From assembly GCA_016937595.1 (NCBI GenBank), contig JAFHKH010000224.1, positions 1 to 33,860 on the forward strand: a stretch of 33,860 nt of DNA, written 5' to 3'. Position 1 is the first letter of the stretch; every line of letters starts with the position of its first letter. A program made the translations under genes and the position numbers. The notes under the pieces are model-generated. The model worked only from the letters and a program-made list of their open reading frames with translations, was not told the DNA's origin and ran no database searches. Positions 18,250 through 27,968 of the stretch are shown here, in pieces. This DNA comes from Pseudomonas cedrina subsp. fulgida. GTDB taxonomy: Bacteria; Pseudomonadota; Gammaproteobacteria; Pseudomonadales; Pseudomonadaceae.

Positions 18250-18690
18250 ATGTCCACCCAGGCAAAGCAACAACCCTCAGCCCTCAGCGGCTTCACACCC
18301 TATGTAGAAACAAAGGGTGAGGAGTACATGAGCGAGTCCATGCGCAAGCACTTCTCCAATATCCTGAAGAAGTGGAAGCAGGACTTGATGCAGGAAGTCG
18401 ACCGCACGGTTGACCATATGAAGGACGAAGCCGCCAACTTCCCTGACCCGGCAGACCGTGCCAGCCAGGAAGAGGAATTCGCCCTCGAACTGCGCGCCCG
18501 TGATCGCGAGCGCAAGCTGATCAAGAAGATCGACAAGACGCTGCAACTGATCGAAGACGAAGAATACGGCTGGTGCGAATCCTGCGGTGTCGAGATCGGT
18601 ATCCGTCGCCTTGAAGCCCGCCCGACCGCGGACCTCTGCGTAGACTGCAAGACCTTGGCCGAAATCAAGGAAAAACAGGTCGGCAAGTAA
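18250..18690 (+). CDS. dksA: DksA, RNA polymerase-binding transcription factor
   Basis: This 146-residue factor enters the RNA polymerase secondary channel and, with ppGpp, represses rRNA and activates amino-acid promoters. The coiled-coil with acidic tip holds [12 protein letters not shown], and the C-terminal zinc finger is CESCGVEIG then CVDC, with all four cysteines. The start is the ATG at 18250 with GAGAGG upstream; an in-frame ATG at 18232 adds MRGGLF and lacks support. Its target class, an rRNA promoter, is at the left end of this same window. It is followed by a terminator. Confidence 0.96.
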   Translation: MSTQAKQQPSALSGFTPYVETKGEEYMSESMRKHFSNILKKWKQDLMQEVDRTVDHMKDEAANFPDPADRASQEEEFALELRARDRERKLIKKIDKTLQLIEDEEYGWCESCGVEIGIRRLEARPTADLCVDCKTLAEIKEKQVGK

Positions 18691-18708
18691 TTCAGCCGAG
18701 CTGGACGA

Positions 18709-18733
18709 ATGGGGCGTGCGAACGCCCATTTTT
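18709..18733 (+). terminator. Terminator after dksA
   Basis: GGGCGT (18712-18717) pairs with ACGCCC (18722-18727), extended by AT-AT around a bulged G, and is followed by TTTTTGTTT. It separates dksA from gluQ, 40 bp upstream of the gluQ ATG. Confidence 0.8.
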
Positions 18734-18772
18734 GTTTCTGGCGTTTACCGATTTTCCAGTAGTATCCGGTCC

Positions 18773-19659
18773 ATGACAGCCTCTACCTATATCGGGCGCT
18801 TTGCCCCCACACCCAGCGGCCATTTGCATTTCGGCTCCCTGGTCGCCGCCCTCGCCTCCTACCTCGACGCCCGCGCCAACAACGGCCGCTGCTGATGCGC
18901 ATGGAAGACCTCGACCCGCCCCGTGAAGAGCCCGGGGCCCAGGCGGCGATCCTGCATGCGCTGGAAAGCTACGGCTTTGAATGGGACGGGGAAACAATCC
19001 GACAAAGCGAGCGGCACGAAGCCTACGCCAAAGTGCTGGACGACCTGTTCAACCACGGCCTGGCCTACGCCTGCACCTGTTCACGCAAACAACTGGAACC
19101 CTACAACGGGATTTACCCCGGTTTGTGCCGCAATGCTGGCCACGACCAGCAGGATGCCGCGATCCGTTTACGTGTGCCCGAGCTTGCCTACCACTTTACC
19201 GACCGCGTTCAAGGCCCATTCCGACAGCACCTGGGCCGCGAGGTTGGCGATTTCGTCATTCGCCGGCGTGACGGCCTTTATGCTTATCAACTGGCGGTGG
19301 TTCTCGACGATGCCTGGCAAGGCGTGACCGATATCGTGCGCGGCGCCGACCTGCTCGACTCCACACCACGCCAACTGTACCTGCAGGAATTGCTGGGCCT
19401 GCGCCAACCGCGCTATCTGCACGTGCCGCTGATCGTCCAGCCGGACGGCAACAAGCTGGGCAAATCCTACCGGTCGCCGCCGTTGACACCCGACCAGGCC
19501 ACGCCTCTGCTAGTAAGAGCACTGCGCGCCCTCGGCCAACAACCCGGCGCCGAGCTGCTGCATGCCAGCCCACGTGAATTGCTCGACTGGGGCATCGGCC
19601 ACTGGGACGCCACACGCATCCCTCGCACACTGACCCTGGCCGAAGCGCAATTGAGCTGA
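18773..19659 (+). CDS. gluQ: GluQ, glutamyl-Q tRNA(Asp) synthetase (frameshifted in this sequence)
   Basis: This paralogue of glutamyl-tRNA synthetase lacks the anticodon-binding domain and attaches glutamate to queuosine in tRNA(Asp). The class I N-terminus is [14 protein letters not shown] (HIGH-like HLHF), a zinc-binding CTCSR lies near the middle, and NKLGKS stands in for KMSKS. The first 39 codons read to ARANNGRC then a stop; one frame over, [14 protein letters not shown] continues to the end. Restoring one G (TGGCTG read as TGCTG, near 18891) gives the normal [12 protein letters not shown] and 295 residues. The shorter frame from 18895 lacks the HIGH motif and is not a genuine start. 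Confidence 0.92.
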
Positions 19660-19720
19660 AGCGCTTGCAGCTTGCCAGGCATCCGTTACCATCGCCGCAC
19701 GTTTTTACACAGAGGCCAAC

Positions 19721-19897
19721 ATGTACATCTATCGATTGGTCCTGCTGCTGGTCGTCGGGATCTACCTGTTTTCCCCCGCCATCATGGATTGGTGGATCGA
19801 CGCCACGGGCGCCTGGTATCGCCCCTATCTGCTGTGGCTGATCCTGATCGTCGTGACTTTCATCCTGCAGAGCCAAAAAGATGCCGATGAGCTTTAG
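19721..19897 (+). CDS. cbrX: CbrX-like small membrane protein overlapping cbrA
   Basis: This 58-residue protein has two strongly hydrophobic segments (about 5-20 and 36-50) separated by a short loop with DWWIDATGAW. It starts at an ATG with AGAGG upstream and ends 11 bases inside cbrA, so translation of cbrA is probably coupled to it. A small frame at the same place, cbrX, has been described for Pseudomonas cbrXAB operons; I apply that name by position and size. Its biochemical role is not evident from the sequence. Confidence 0.85.
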   Translation: MYIYRLVLLLVVGIYLFSPAIMDWWIDATGAWYRPYLLWLILIVVTFILQSQKDADEL

Positions 19898-22835
19898 CCT
19901 CACCCAGATGCTGCTGATCAGCGCCGCCTACCTGGCCGCGCTGTTCGGCGTAGCCTGGATCAGTGAGCGCGGAATGATTCCGCGGGCGATCATTCGCCAT
20001 CCGTTGACCTACACCTTGTCCCTGGGCGTGTACGCCAGTGCCTGGGCGTTTTATGGCACCGTGGGCCTGGCCTATCAATACGGTTATGGCTTCCTGTCCA
20101 GTTACCTTGGGGTGTCCGGCGCGTTTCTGCTGGCGCCGGTGCTGCTGTACCCGATCCTGAAGATCACCCGTACCTACCAACTGTCGTCCCTGGCCGACCT
20201 GTTCGCCTTTCGCTTTCGCAGCACATGGGCCGGCGCGCTGACCACGATTTTCATGCTGATCGGCGTCTTGCCGTTGCTGGCCCTGCAGATCCAGGCCGTG
20301 GCTGACTCCATCAGCATCCTCACCCGCGAACCCGTGCAGCATCGCGTTGCCCTGGCCTTCTGCGCGCTGATCACGCTGTTCACGATTTTCTTCGGCTCGC
20401 GCCATATCGCCACCCGCGAGAAACACCAAGGCCTGGTGTTCGCGATTGCCTTCGAATCGGTGATCAAGCTGATCGCCATCGGCGGCGTCGGCCTGTATGC
20501 GCTCTATGGCGTGTTCGACGGCCCGCAGCAACTGGAACTGTGGCTGCTGCAAAACCAGACCGCCCTCGCCGCCTTGCATACCCCGCTGCAGGAAGGCCCA
20601 TGGCGCACGCTGCTGCTGGTGTTCTTCGCCTCGGCAATCGTGATGCCGCACATGTACCACATGACCTTCACCGAAAACCTCAACCCGCGCTCACTGGTCA
20701 GCGCCAGTTGGGGCTTGCCGCTGTTCTTGCTGTTGATGAGCCTGGCGGTACCGCTGATCCTGTGGGCCGGCTTGAAATTGGGGGCCACCACCAACCCCGA
20801 GTACTTCACCCTTGGCGTCGGCATCGCCGCCAATAGCAAATCCCTGGCATTGCTGGCGTACGTGGGCGGTTTGTCCGCCGCCAGCGGCTTGATCATCGTC
20901 ACAACGCTGGCGTTATCGGGCATGGCGCTCAACCATTTGGTACTGCCGCTCTACCAGCCGCCGGCCGAAGGCAATATCTACCGCTGGCTGAAATGGACAC
21001 GGCGCGCGCTGATCGTCGCGATCATCATGGCCGGCTATGGGTTCTACCTGTTGCTCGGCCCCGGGCAAGACCTGGCCAACCTGGGCATCGTCGCGTTTGT
21101 CGCCACCTTGCAGTTCCTGCCGGGGGTGCTGTCGGTGCTGTACTGGCCGACCGCCAATCGCCGTGGTTTCATCGCCGGGCTGCTGGCGGGGATCCTGGTC
21201 TGGATCGTCACCATGCTGCTGCCGCTGGTCGGCAATCTGCAGGGTTTCTATATTCCTCTGCTGAACATGATTTACGTGCTGGACGACACCAGTTGGCATA
21301 TGGCGGCGATTGCCTCCCTGGCCGCCAACGTCTTGATGTTCACCCTGATCTCGCTGTTCACCAACGCCAGCCCGGAAGAAACCAGCGCCGCCGAAGCCTG
21401 CGCGGTGGACAACGTGCGCCGCCCGCAACGCCGTGAATTGCATGCGGCCTCGCCCCAGGAGTTCGCCACGCAACTGGCCAAGCCCCTGGGCGCCAAGGCG
21501 GCGCAAAAGGAAGTCGAACAGGCACTGCGTGATCTCTACCTGCCGTTCGACGAACGCCGCCCGTATGCGTTGCGCCGTCTGCGCGACCGTATCGAAGCCA
21601 ACTTGTCGGGGTTGATGGGGCCGAGCGTGTCCCAGGACATGGTGGAAACCTTCCTGCCCTACAAGGCCGGCGGCGAAAACTACGTCACCGAAGACATCCA
21701 TTTCATCGAGAGCCGGTTGGAGGATTACCACTCACGCCTCACCGGTCTGGCCGCGGAACTCGATGCCCTGCGCCGCTATCACCGCCAGACCCTGCAGGAG
21801 CTGCCGATGGGCGTGTGCTCTCTGGCCAAGGATCAGGAGATCCTGATGTGGAACAAGGCCATGGAAGAACTCACCGGCATCGCCGCGCAGCGGGTCGTCG
21901 GCTCACGCTTGAATACCCTGGGCGAACCCTGGAAAGAATTGTTACAAGGATTTATCGACCTGCCCGACGAGCACTTGCATAAGCAGCACTTGGCCCTCGA
22001 TGGCCAGACGCGCTGGCTGAACCTGCACAAAGCTGCGATTGACGAACCCCTGGCGCCGGGTAACAGCGGCCTGGTGTTGCTGGTGGAAGACCTGACCGAA
22101 ACCCAGATGCTCGAAGACAAGCTGGTGCACTCCGAGCGCCTGGCCAGCATTGGCCGGCTGGCGGCGGGCGTGGCCCACGAAATCGGCAACCCCATCACCG
22201 GTATCGCCTGCCTGGCGCAGAACCTGCGGGAAGAGCGCGAGGAAGACGGCGAAATTACCGAAATCAGCGGCCAGATCCTCGAACAGACCAAGCGTGTGTC
22301 GCGCATCGTGCAATCGCTGATGAGCTTTGCCCACGCAGGCGGTCACCAGAACCTGGACGAAGCGGTGTGCCTGGCCGAAGTGGCACAGGATGCCATTGGG
22401 CTACTGGCCTTGAACCGGCGCAATTTCGAAGTACAGTTCTTCAATTTGTGCGACCCCGACCATTGGGTGGATGGCGACTCGCAACGCCTGGCCCAGGTGC
22501 TGATCAACCTGCTGTCCAACGCCCGCGATGCAACCCCGGCCGGCAGCGCCGTACGCGTCAAGACCGAGGCTTTCGAACATACGGTCGATCTGATCGTCGA
22601 AGATGAAGGTAGCGGTATTCCACAGAACATCATGGACCGATTGTTCGAACCTTTCTTCACCACCAAGGACCCCGGTGAAGGTACCGGTCTGGGCCTTGCA
22701 CTGGTCTATTCCATCGTTGAAGAGCATTATGGACAAATCACCATCGACAGCCCGGCTGACACCGAAAGCCAACGCGGCACCCGTATTCGGGTGACCCTGC
22801 CGCGTCATGTCGAAGCGACGTCCGCTGTGAACTGA
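19887..22835 (+). CDS. cbrA: CbrA, sensor histidine kinase with SLC5-like transporter domain
   Basis: This 982-residue membrane sensor controls carbon/nitrogen balance with CbrB. Residues about 1-500 form a sodium:solute symporter-like domain with about 13 membrane segments. A linker, a PAS domain (about 615-720, including [20 protein letters not shown]), the HisKA domain with the phosphorylated His in [12 protein letters not shown] (about residue 764) and the HATPase domain ([15 protein letters not shown], then EGSGIPQ, then [12 protein letters not shown]) follow. The start at 19887 (MSFSLTQ) is the usual one; ATG at 19881 is possible. It overlaps cbrX and lies 22 bp before cbrB. Histidine is a known transported or sensed solute in P. 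putida CbrA. Confidence 0.95.
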   Translation: MSFSLTQMLLISAAYLAALFGVAWISERGMIPRAIIRHPLTYTLSLGVYASAWAFYGTVGLAYQYGYGFLSSYLGVSGAFLLAPVLLYPILKITRTYQLSSLADLFAFRFRSTWAGALTTIFMLIGVLPLLALQIQAVADSISILTREPVQHRVALAFCALITLFTIFFGSRHIATREKHQGLVFAIAFESVIKLIAIGGVGLYALYGVFDGPQQLELWLLQNQTALAALHTPLQEGPWRTLLLVFFASAIVMPHMYHMTFTENLNPRSLVSASWGLPLFLLLMSLAVPLILWAGLKLGATTNPEYFTLGVGIAANSKSLALLAYVGGLSAASGLIIVTTLALSGMALNHLVLPLYQPPAEGNIYRWLKWTRRALIVAIIMAGYGFYLLLGPGQDLANLGIVAFVATLQFLPGVLSVLYWPTANRRGFIAGLLAGILVWIVTMLLPLVGNLQGFYIPLLNMIYVLDDTSWHMAAIASLAANVLMFTLISLFTNASPEETSAAEACAVDNVRRPQRRELHAASPQEFATQLAKPLGAKAAQKEVEQALRDLYLPFDERRPYALRRLRDRIEANLSGLMGPSVSQDMVETFLPYKAGGENYVTEDIHFIESRLEDYHSRLTGLAAELDALRRYHRQTLQELPMGVCSLAKDQEILMWNKAMEELTGIAAQRVVGSRLNTLGEPWKELLQGFIDLPDEHLHKQHLALDGQTRWLNLHKAAIDEPLAPGNSGLVLLVEDLTETQMLEDKLVHSERLASIGRLAAGVAHEIGNPITGIACLAQNLREEREEDGEITEISGQILEQTKRVSRIVQSLMSFAHAGGHQNLDEAVCLAEVAQDAIGLLALNRRNFEVQFFNLCDPDHWVDGDSQRLAQVLINLLSNARDATPAGSAVRVKTEAFEHTVDLIVEDEGSGIPQNIMDRLFEPFFTTKDPGEGTGLGLALVYSIVEEHYGQITIDSPADTESQRGTRIRVTLPRHVEATSAVN

Positions 22836-22857
22836 GACCGTCGAGAGAATTGAATCA

Positions 22858-24288
22858 ATGCCGCACATTTTGATCGTCGAAGACGAAACCATCATCCGCT
22901 CTGCCTTGCGTCGCCTGCTTGAACGAAACCAGTACCAGGTCAGCGAAGCCGGCTCGGTGCAGGAAGCCCAGGAGCGTTTCAGCATTCCCACGTTCGACCT
23001 GATTGTCAGCGACCTGCGCCTGCCTGGTGCGCCTGGCACCGAGTTGATCAAGCTTGGCCAGGGCACCCCGGTGCTGATCATGACCAGCTACGCCAGCCTG
23101 CGCTCGGCGGTGGACTCCATGAAGATGGGCGCGGTGGACTACATCGCCAAGCCTTTCGACCATGACGAAATGCTTCAGGCCGTGGCCCGTATCCTGCGTG
23201 ACCGCCAGTCGGCCAGCAGCGCGCCGGCCGAACCGCGCCCGGCAGGCAAAGCCGCCGACAAGCCCGGTGTCGACAACAGCAATGGCGAGATCGGCATCAT
23301 CGGGTCCTGCCCACCGATGCAGGACCTGTACAGCAAGATCCGCAAAGTCGCGCCGACCGACTCCAATGTGTTGATCCAGGGCGAATCCGGCACCGGTAAA
23401 GAACTGGTGGCGCGCGCCCTGCACAACCTGTCCAAGCGGGCCAAGGCGCCGATGATCTCGGTGAACTGCGCGGCGATTCCCGAATCCCTGATCGAGTCCG
23501 AGCTGTTCGGCCACGAAAAAGGCGCCTTCACCGGCGCCAGCGCCGGGCGTGCGGGCCTGGTGGAAGCGGCTGACGGCGGCACCCTGTTCCTTGATGAAAT
23601 CGGCGAACTGCCCCTGGAAGCCCAGGCGCGGTTGCTGCGCGTGCTCCAGGAAGGCGAGATTCGCCGGGTAGGCTCGGTGCAATCGCAAAAGGTCGATGTA
23701 CGCCTGATCGCCGCTACCCACCGCGACCTGAAGAGCCTGGCCAAGATCGGCCAGTTCCGTGAAGATCTGTACTACCGTCTGCACGTGATTGCCCTCAAGC
23801 TGCCGCCCCTGCGTGAACGTGGCGCCGACGTCAATGAGATCGCCCAGGCGTTCCTGCTGCGCCAGAGCGCGCGCATCAACCGTACCGACCTGAAGTTCGC
23901 CCCGGATGCCGAGCAGGCGATTCGGCATTACTCGTGGCCGGGCAACGTGCGTGAGCTGGAGAATGCGGTCGAGCGTGCGGTGATCCTGTCGGAAAGCCCG
24001 GAAATCTCCGCCGAGCTGCTGGGCATCGATATCGAACTGAGCGACCTGGACGACGACGATTTCGTCGGCTTGGCCCCTCAGCAGGGCGGCGCCAGCAATA
24101 CCAGCCATGAGCCGACGGAAGACCTGTCACTGGAAGATTACTTCCAGCATTTCGTCCTTGAGCATCAGGACCATATGACCGAGACCGAATTGGCGCGCAA
24201 ACTGGGCGTCAGCCGTAAATGCCTGTGGGAACGCCGCCAGCGCCTGGGCATTCCACGGCGCAAGACGGGTGTCGCCAGCGAGAGTTGA
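22858..24288 (+). CDS. cbrB: CbrB, NtrC-family response regulator
   Basis: This 476-residue sigma-54 activator is phosphorylated by CbrA. The receiver domain (1-120) has the acceptor Asp52 in [11 protein letters not shown] and Lys in YIAKPFD. The AAA+ domain has Walker A GESGTGKE, the sigma-54-contacting GAFTGA loop and Walker [12 protein letters not shown] Fis-type helix-turn-helix ([19 protein letters not shown]) ends the protein. It activates crcZ and genes for use of poor carbon sources, and a consensus CbrB site lies directly after its own gene. Confidence 0.97.
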   Translation: MPHILIVEDETIIRSALRRLLERNQYQVSEAGSVQEAQERFSIPTFDLIVSDLRLPGAPGTELIKLGQGTPVLIMTSYASLRSAVDSMKMGAVDYIAKPFDHDEMLQAVARILRDRQSASSAPAEPRPAGKAADKPGVDNSNGEIGIIGSCPPMQDLYSKIRKVAPTDSNVLIQGESGTGKELVARALHNLSKRAKAPMISVNCAAIPESLIESELFGHEKGAFTGASAGRAGLVEAADGGTLFLDEIGELPLEAQARLLRVLQEGEIRRVGSVQSQKVDVRLIAATHRDLKSLAKIGQFREDLYYRLHVIALKLPPLRERGADVNEIAQAFLLRQSARINRTDLKFAPDAEQAIRHYSWPGNVRELENAVERAVILSESPEISAELLGIDIELSDLDDDDFVGLAPQQGGASNTSHEPTEDLSLEDYFQHFVLEHQDHMTETELARKLGVSRKCLWERRQRLGIPRRKTGVASES

Positions 24289-24329
24289 GGGCGCGCGCCC
24301 ACAGGTAACACCCACCGATGTGAAAAAAC

Positions 24330-24355
24330 TGTTACCGCTGATTTTTTGCGTAACA
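24330..24355 (+). promoter_or_regulatory. CbrB binding site upstream of crcZ
   Basis: TGTTAC (24330-24335), 14 bases, GTAACA (24350-24355) is a perfect match to the TGTTAC-N14-GTAACA CbrB consensus described for P. aeruginosa. A further half site GTAACA lies at 24305-24310. The centre is about 135 bp before the predicted crcZ start, a normal enhancer distance. Confidence 0.85.
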
Positions 24356-24393
24356 AAAGCCGGGGCTTACGGTAACGAAGCCCGGCTTTTTTT
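24355..24393 (+). terminator. Terminator after cbrB
   Basis: AAAGCCGGG (24356-24364) pairs with CCCGGCTTT (24381-24389), the loop is partly paired (CTT with AAG), and a run of seven T follows (24387-24393). Its first base coincides with the end of the CbrB site. Confidence 0.85.
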
Positions 24394-24452
24394 GGCCCGT
24401 CAAAAACCGGAATCTGCCTCAACCCCCCGGTTTTACTGGGCGGAACAAAAGT

Positions 24453-24468
24453 TGGCACGCACCCTGCT
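24453..24468 (+). promoter_or_regulatory. Sigma-54 promoter of crcZ
   Basis: TGGCAC (24453-24458), 5 bases, CTGCT (24464-24468) matches the -24/-12 consensus TGGCAC-N5-TTGCW with both invariant GG and GC. The predicted start is about 24478. Confidence 0.88.
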
Positions 24469-24477
24469 ATAGGCTTA

Positions 24478-24845
24478 GTACAAAAACAATAACAAGCTTT
24501 GTACAAGACAATAAAAATAAGACGAATCGACTCACGCATAATAAAAACAACACGGCGGAGGCGCAGCTAACTGATTCTTTTGGAGAGGCGTTGCATTTGG
24601 GGCTTGCCCCGCAACCAGGCCGAGAACAACAAAAACTGCCCTAAGGCAGAGCCTGAACTGGTTGGATCGTAGATCAGCAACACAGCGACCAAAGCAATCC
24701 GTTTGCTCTTGGCTCCCGATTGGGAGTGTCATGAAGGTGAAGCTTCATGACGAGGGCGATCAACAAAAACAAAAAGCCCGCAACCCATAATAAAAATAGA
24801 GCACGCAACTACTTCTGGGGGAGCTTCGGCTCCCCTTGTAGTTTC
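24478..24845 (+). ncRNA. crcZ: CrcZ small RNA, Hfq/Crc sponge
   Basis: This RNA of about 370 nt titrates Hfq (with Crc) away from catabolite-repressed mRNAs, so relieving carbon catabolite repression when CbrAB is active. Six A-rich Hfq/Crc-type motifs are visible: near 24480-24496, 24503-24521, 24537-24554, 24624-24636, 24759-24777 and 24786-24799. A 9-bp perfect hairpin lies at 24728-24751, and the RNA ends in a GGGGAGC-TTCG-GCTCCCC hairpin. Position (cbrB-crcZ-pcnB), CbrB site, sigma-54 promoter and motifs all agree. Exact ends are estimated. The 150 bp from here to pcnB hold only a possible -10 (TAGAAT, 24929-24934) for pcnB. Confidence 0.92.
24818..24843 (+). terminator. Terminator of crcZ
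   Basis: A perfect 7-bp stem (24818-24824 with 24829-24835) with a TTCG tetraloop is extended by AACTAC (24807-24812) pairing with GTAGTT (24838-24843). The T tract is short, so termination may depend on the strong stem. Confidence 0.75.
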
Positions 24846-24995
24846 CGCTGTTCCGCGCTGTTTTGATGCTCAAAGGCTTTTGAAGCAAGGCTCGCAGCTT
24901 GTTCCTACACCATCCCCCGACTAAATGCTAGAATCCCGGCCCATCATGCGGTCATTCTTCGTTATGGCCGAACATTCCTTCAAACAGTGCATCCC

Positions 24996-26398
24996 ATGCT
25001 GAAGAAGTTGTTCCAGTCATTCCGTTCCCCCTTGCGTCGTACGCAACACATTCGCAGCACGCCTGAAGTGCTTAACAGCAATCAGCATTCATTGCAGCGC
25101 GCTCAATTCAGCCGCTATGCGGTGAACATCGTCGAACGTTTGCAGAACGCCGGCTACCAGGCCTATCTGGTGGGCGGGTGCGTACGTGACATGTTGCTCA
25201 ACATCACCCCCAAGGACTTCGACGTCGCCACCAGCGCCACGCCCGAGCAGATACGCGCCGAGTTTCGTAACGCGCGGATCATCGGTCGCCGTTTCAAGCT
25301 GGTGCATATCCACTTCGGACGCGAAATCATCGAAGTCGCGACGTTCCGCGCAGGCCATCCGCAAAACGATGAAGAGGAGGACACCAACCAGTCTTCCCGC
25401 AACGAGAGCGGACGTATCCTGCGCGACAACGTCTACGGCACCCTGGAAGAAGACGCGCAACGCCGCGACTTCACCATCAACGCCCTGTATTACGACCCGG
25501 TCAGCGAGCGCATTCTCGATTACGCCAATGGCGTGCACGATATTCGCAACCACCTGATCCGCCTGATTGGTGATCCGGTCAAGCGTTATCAGGAAGACCC
25601 GGTGCGCATGCTGCGTGCGGTGCGTTTTGCCGCCAAGCTGAACTTCGGTATCGAGAAACACAGCGCTGCGCCGATCCGCGAACTGGCACCGATGCTGCGG
25701 GAAATCCCCTCGGCACGCCTGTTCGAAGAAGTGCTCAAGCTGTTCCTCTCGGGCTATGCCGCCGACACCTTCGAAATGCTCGTCGACCTGCAACTGTTCG
25801 ACCCGCTGTTCCCGGCGAGCGCCGAGCGCTCGAATACAACCCGACGTATACCCATACGCTGATCAGCGAAGCGCTGATCAACACTGACCTGCGCATCAAG
25901 CAGAACAAGCCGGTCACCCCGGCGTTCCTGTTTGCCGCCCTGTTGTGGCCCGCCTTGCCGAAACGCGTGCTGCGCCTGCAAGACCGCGGCATGCCGCCGA
26001 TTCCGGCCATGCAGGAAGCCGCGCACGAGTTGATCGCCGAGCAGTGCCAGCGCATCGCGATTCCTAAACGCTTTACGATGCCGATCCGCGAAATCTGGGA
26101 CATGCAGGAGCGCCTGCCGCGCCGCAGCGGCAAGCGTGCCGACCTGTTGCTCGATAATCCACGTTTCCGCGCCGGCTATGACTTCCTGCTGCTGCGTGAA
26201 AGCGCCGGCGAGCAGACTGACGGCCTCGGTGAATGGTGGACGGACTATCAGGACGCCAATGACAGCGAGCGCCGCGACATGATCCGTGACCTGGCCGGCA
26301 AAGGCGACGGCGTTGGCGAAGGGCCGAAGAAACGTCGCCGCAGTGGCACCAAACGCAAACGAAGCGCCGCTGACGCATCGGGCGCCGCAGGCGACTGA
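24996..26398 (+). CDS. pcnB: PcnB, poly(A) polymerase I (frameshifted in this sequence)
   Basis: This enzyme adds poly(A) tails to RNA 3' ends and promotes decay. The nucleotidyltransferase motif is LVGGCVRDMLLNITPKDFD with the metal-binding Asp pair, followed by the RNA-binding head domain (DPVRMLRAVRFAAKL) and a basic C-terminal tail (GPKKRRRSGTKRKRS). The frame breaks near 25826: it reads PASAERSNTTRR, while one frame over LEYNPTYTHTLISEAL continues to the normal end. Restoring one G (GAGGCG read as GAGCG) gives ASAEALEYNP and 467 residues. The start is uncertain: ATG 24996 gives the usual MLKKLFQ, GTG 24987 adds three residues, and neither has a strong ribosome site. Confidence 0.92.
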
Positions 26399-26400
26399 AC

Positions 26401-26886
26401 GTGGAACGTATCTACATCGGCATGGGCAGCAACCTGGCGGCCCCGGATAAGCAGTTGCGCAGCGCGATCGAAGCGCTGGCGCAATTGCCCGGCACCACCG
26501 TCGCCGGTGTCTCGGCCTTTTATCAAAGCGATTCCCTGCTCCCAGGCCAGCCGCGCTATACCAACGCGGTTGCCGCTCTGGACAGCAGCCTTGCGCCCCT
26601 TGAACTGCTGGATGCGCTGCAAGCCATCGAAAACGATCAGGGCCGCGAACGCCTTGAACGCTGGGGCCCACGCACACTTGACCTGGATATCCTGCTGTTT
26701 GGCGACCGTCTGATCGACGAACCACGCCTCAAGGTGCCGCATTACCAGATGCACCTGCGGGCGTTTGTGCTGTATCCGCTGGCTGAATTGGCACCCACAA
26801 CATTGCAACTGCCTGGCGGCCAAACGCTCAGCGAACTGCTGGCGAACTGTCTGTTCGAAGGCCTGGAACGCATGCCCATGGCCTGA
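26401..26886 (+). CDS. folK: FolK, hydroxymethyldihydropterin pyrophosphokinase
   Basis: This 161-residue enzyme transfers pyrophosphate from ATP to 6-hydroxymethyl-7,8-dihydropterin in folate synthesis. The N-terminal YIGMGSNL and the family signature RWGPRTLDLDILLFG (with the two catalytic Asp) are present. It starts at a GTG 2 bp after the pcnB stop, so it depends on pcnB translation and transcription, as in E. coli. Confidence 0.96.
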   Translation: MERIYIGMGSNLAAPDKQLRSAIEALAQLPGTTVAGVSAFYQSDSLLPGQPRYTNAVAALDSSLAPLELLDALQAIENDQGRERLERWGPRTLDLDILLFGDRLIDEPRLKVPHYQMHLRAFVLYPLAELAPTTLQLPGGQTLSELLANCLFEGLERMPMA

Positions 26887-26949
26887 CTCGATCCCACATT
26901 GATTTGCAGTGTCTTCAAAAAATGGCGTTCAACTTGCTGAATCGCATCA

Positions 26950-26989
26950 GTAACAGCGGTAACACCGCCCTCGTAACAATGCGGTAACA
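26950..26989. repeat. Four GTAACA direct repeats upstream of panB
   Basis: GTAACA occurs at 26950, 26959, 26973 and 26984 (steps of 9, 14 and 11 bp) in the 281-bp folK-panB gap. The hexamer equals the CbrB half site but is in direct orientation here, so a CbrB role is only a guess. The rest of the gap holds a TTGACT (26997-27002) without a good -10, and a small hairpin GCACTG/CAGTGC (27080-27100). Confidence 0.5.
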
Positions 26990-27167
26990 CATCCAATTGA
27001 CTTCCCGTGTCCTCCTCACGACTATAGGCGTCCCGCTGCCGCCAACCCGGCGCTGAAGGGCGCAATCCAGGCCTTATAAGCACTGCTCTCAAGACAGTGC
27101 GCCTGTATAAACGAAGACTCACGCGCGTTACTCGCTGTTTCCAAGCGCCTGAACGAGGACCCTTTTC

Positions 27168-27968
27168 ATGCCAGACATTACCCTGACCACCTTGCAGAGC
27201 CTCAAGCTCAAGGGTGAAAAAATCGCCATGCTGACCTGCTATGACGCCACCTTCGCCCAGGCCAGTTGCCAGGCCGGCGTTGAAGTGCTGCTGGTGGGAG
27301 ATTCCCTGGGCATGGTGCTTCAAGGGAATGACAGCACATTGCCCGTGACCACCGATGAACTTGCGTACCACACCGCCTGCGTCAAGCGTGGCAGCGAGGG
27401 CGCCTTTATCATCGCCGACCTGCCGTTCATGGCTTACGCAACGCTCGAACAAACGTTCCAGAATGCCGGCAAGCTGATGCAAGCCGGTGCGCACATGATC
27501 AAAGTCGAAGGCGCCGTGTGGCTGGCCGAATCGATCCGCCTGCTGGCTGAACGCGGCGTGCCGGTATGCGCGCATATGGGCCTGACCCCGCAATCGGTCA
27601 ATATCCTCGGCGGCTACAAGGTACAAGGCCGCAATGAAGCCCAGGCGCGCCAGATGCGGGCCGACGCCATCGCTCTGGAACAAGCAGGCGCGGCAATGAT
27701 CCTGCTCGAATGCGTGCCCAGCGAACTGGCAGCCGAAATCACCCAGGCGGTCAAAGTGCCGGTGATCGGGATTGGCGCGGGCTCGGCAACCGATGGCCAA
27801 GTGCTGGTACTGCACGACATGCTCGGCCTGTCGATCAGCGGCCGCGTGCCGAAATTCGTGAAGAACTTCATGACCGGCCAGGCCAGCATCCACGATGCCT
27901 TGAGCGCCTACGTGGCTGAAGTCAAAGGCGTGACCTTCCCAGGCGCCGAACACGGATTCTCCGCATGA
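27168..27968 (+). CDS. panB: PanB, ketopantoate hydroxymethyltransferase
   Basis: This 266-residue enzyme transfers a hydroxymethyl group from methylenetetrahydrofolate to 2-ketoisovalerate, the first step of pantothenate synthesis. The TIM-barrel metal and substrate residues are in [15 protein letters not shown] and [22 protein letters not shown]. The substrate 2-ketoisovalerate is made by the ilv pathway encoded earlier in the window, and the folate cofactor needs FolK next door. A GAGGA ribosome site precedes the ATG; its stop overlaps panC by 4 bases. Confidence 0.97.
   Translation: MPDITLTTLQSLKLKGEKIAMLTCYDATFAQASCQAGVEVLLVGDSLGMVLQGNDSTLPVTTDELAYHTACVKRGSEGAFIIADLPFMAYATLEQTFQNAGKLMQAGAHMIKVEGAVWLAESIRLLAERGVPVCAHMGLTPQSVNILGGYKVQGRNEAQARQMRADAIALEQAGAAMILLECVPSELAAEITQAVKVPVIGIGAGSATDGQVLVLHDMLGLSISGRVPKFVKNFMTGQASIHDALSAYVAEVKGVTFPGAEHGFSA

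Noticed and set aside
24289-24995. Protein-coding frames in the cbrB-pcnB gap
   Set aside because: Short frames here lack ribosome sites and protein character; the region is explained by the CbrB site, a terminator and CrcZ.
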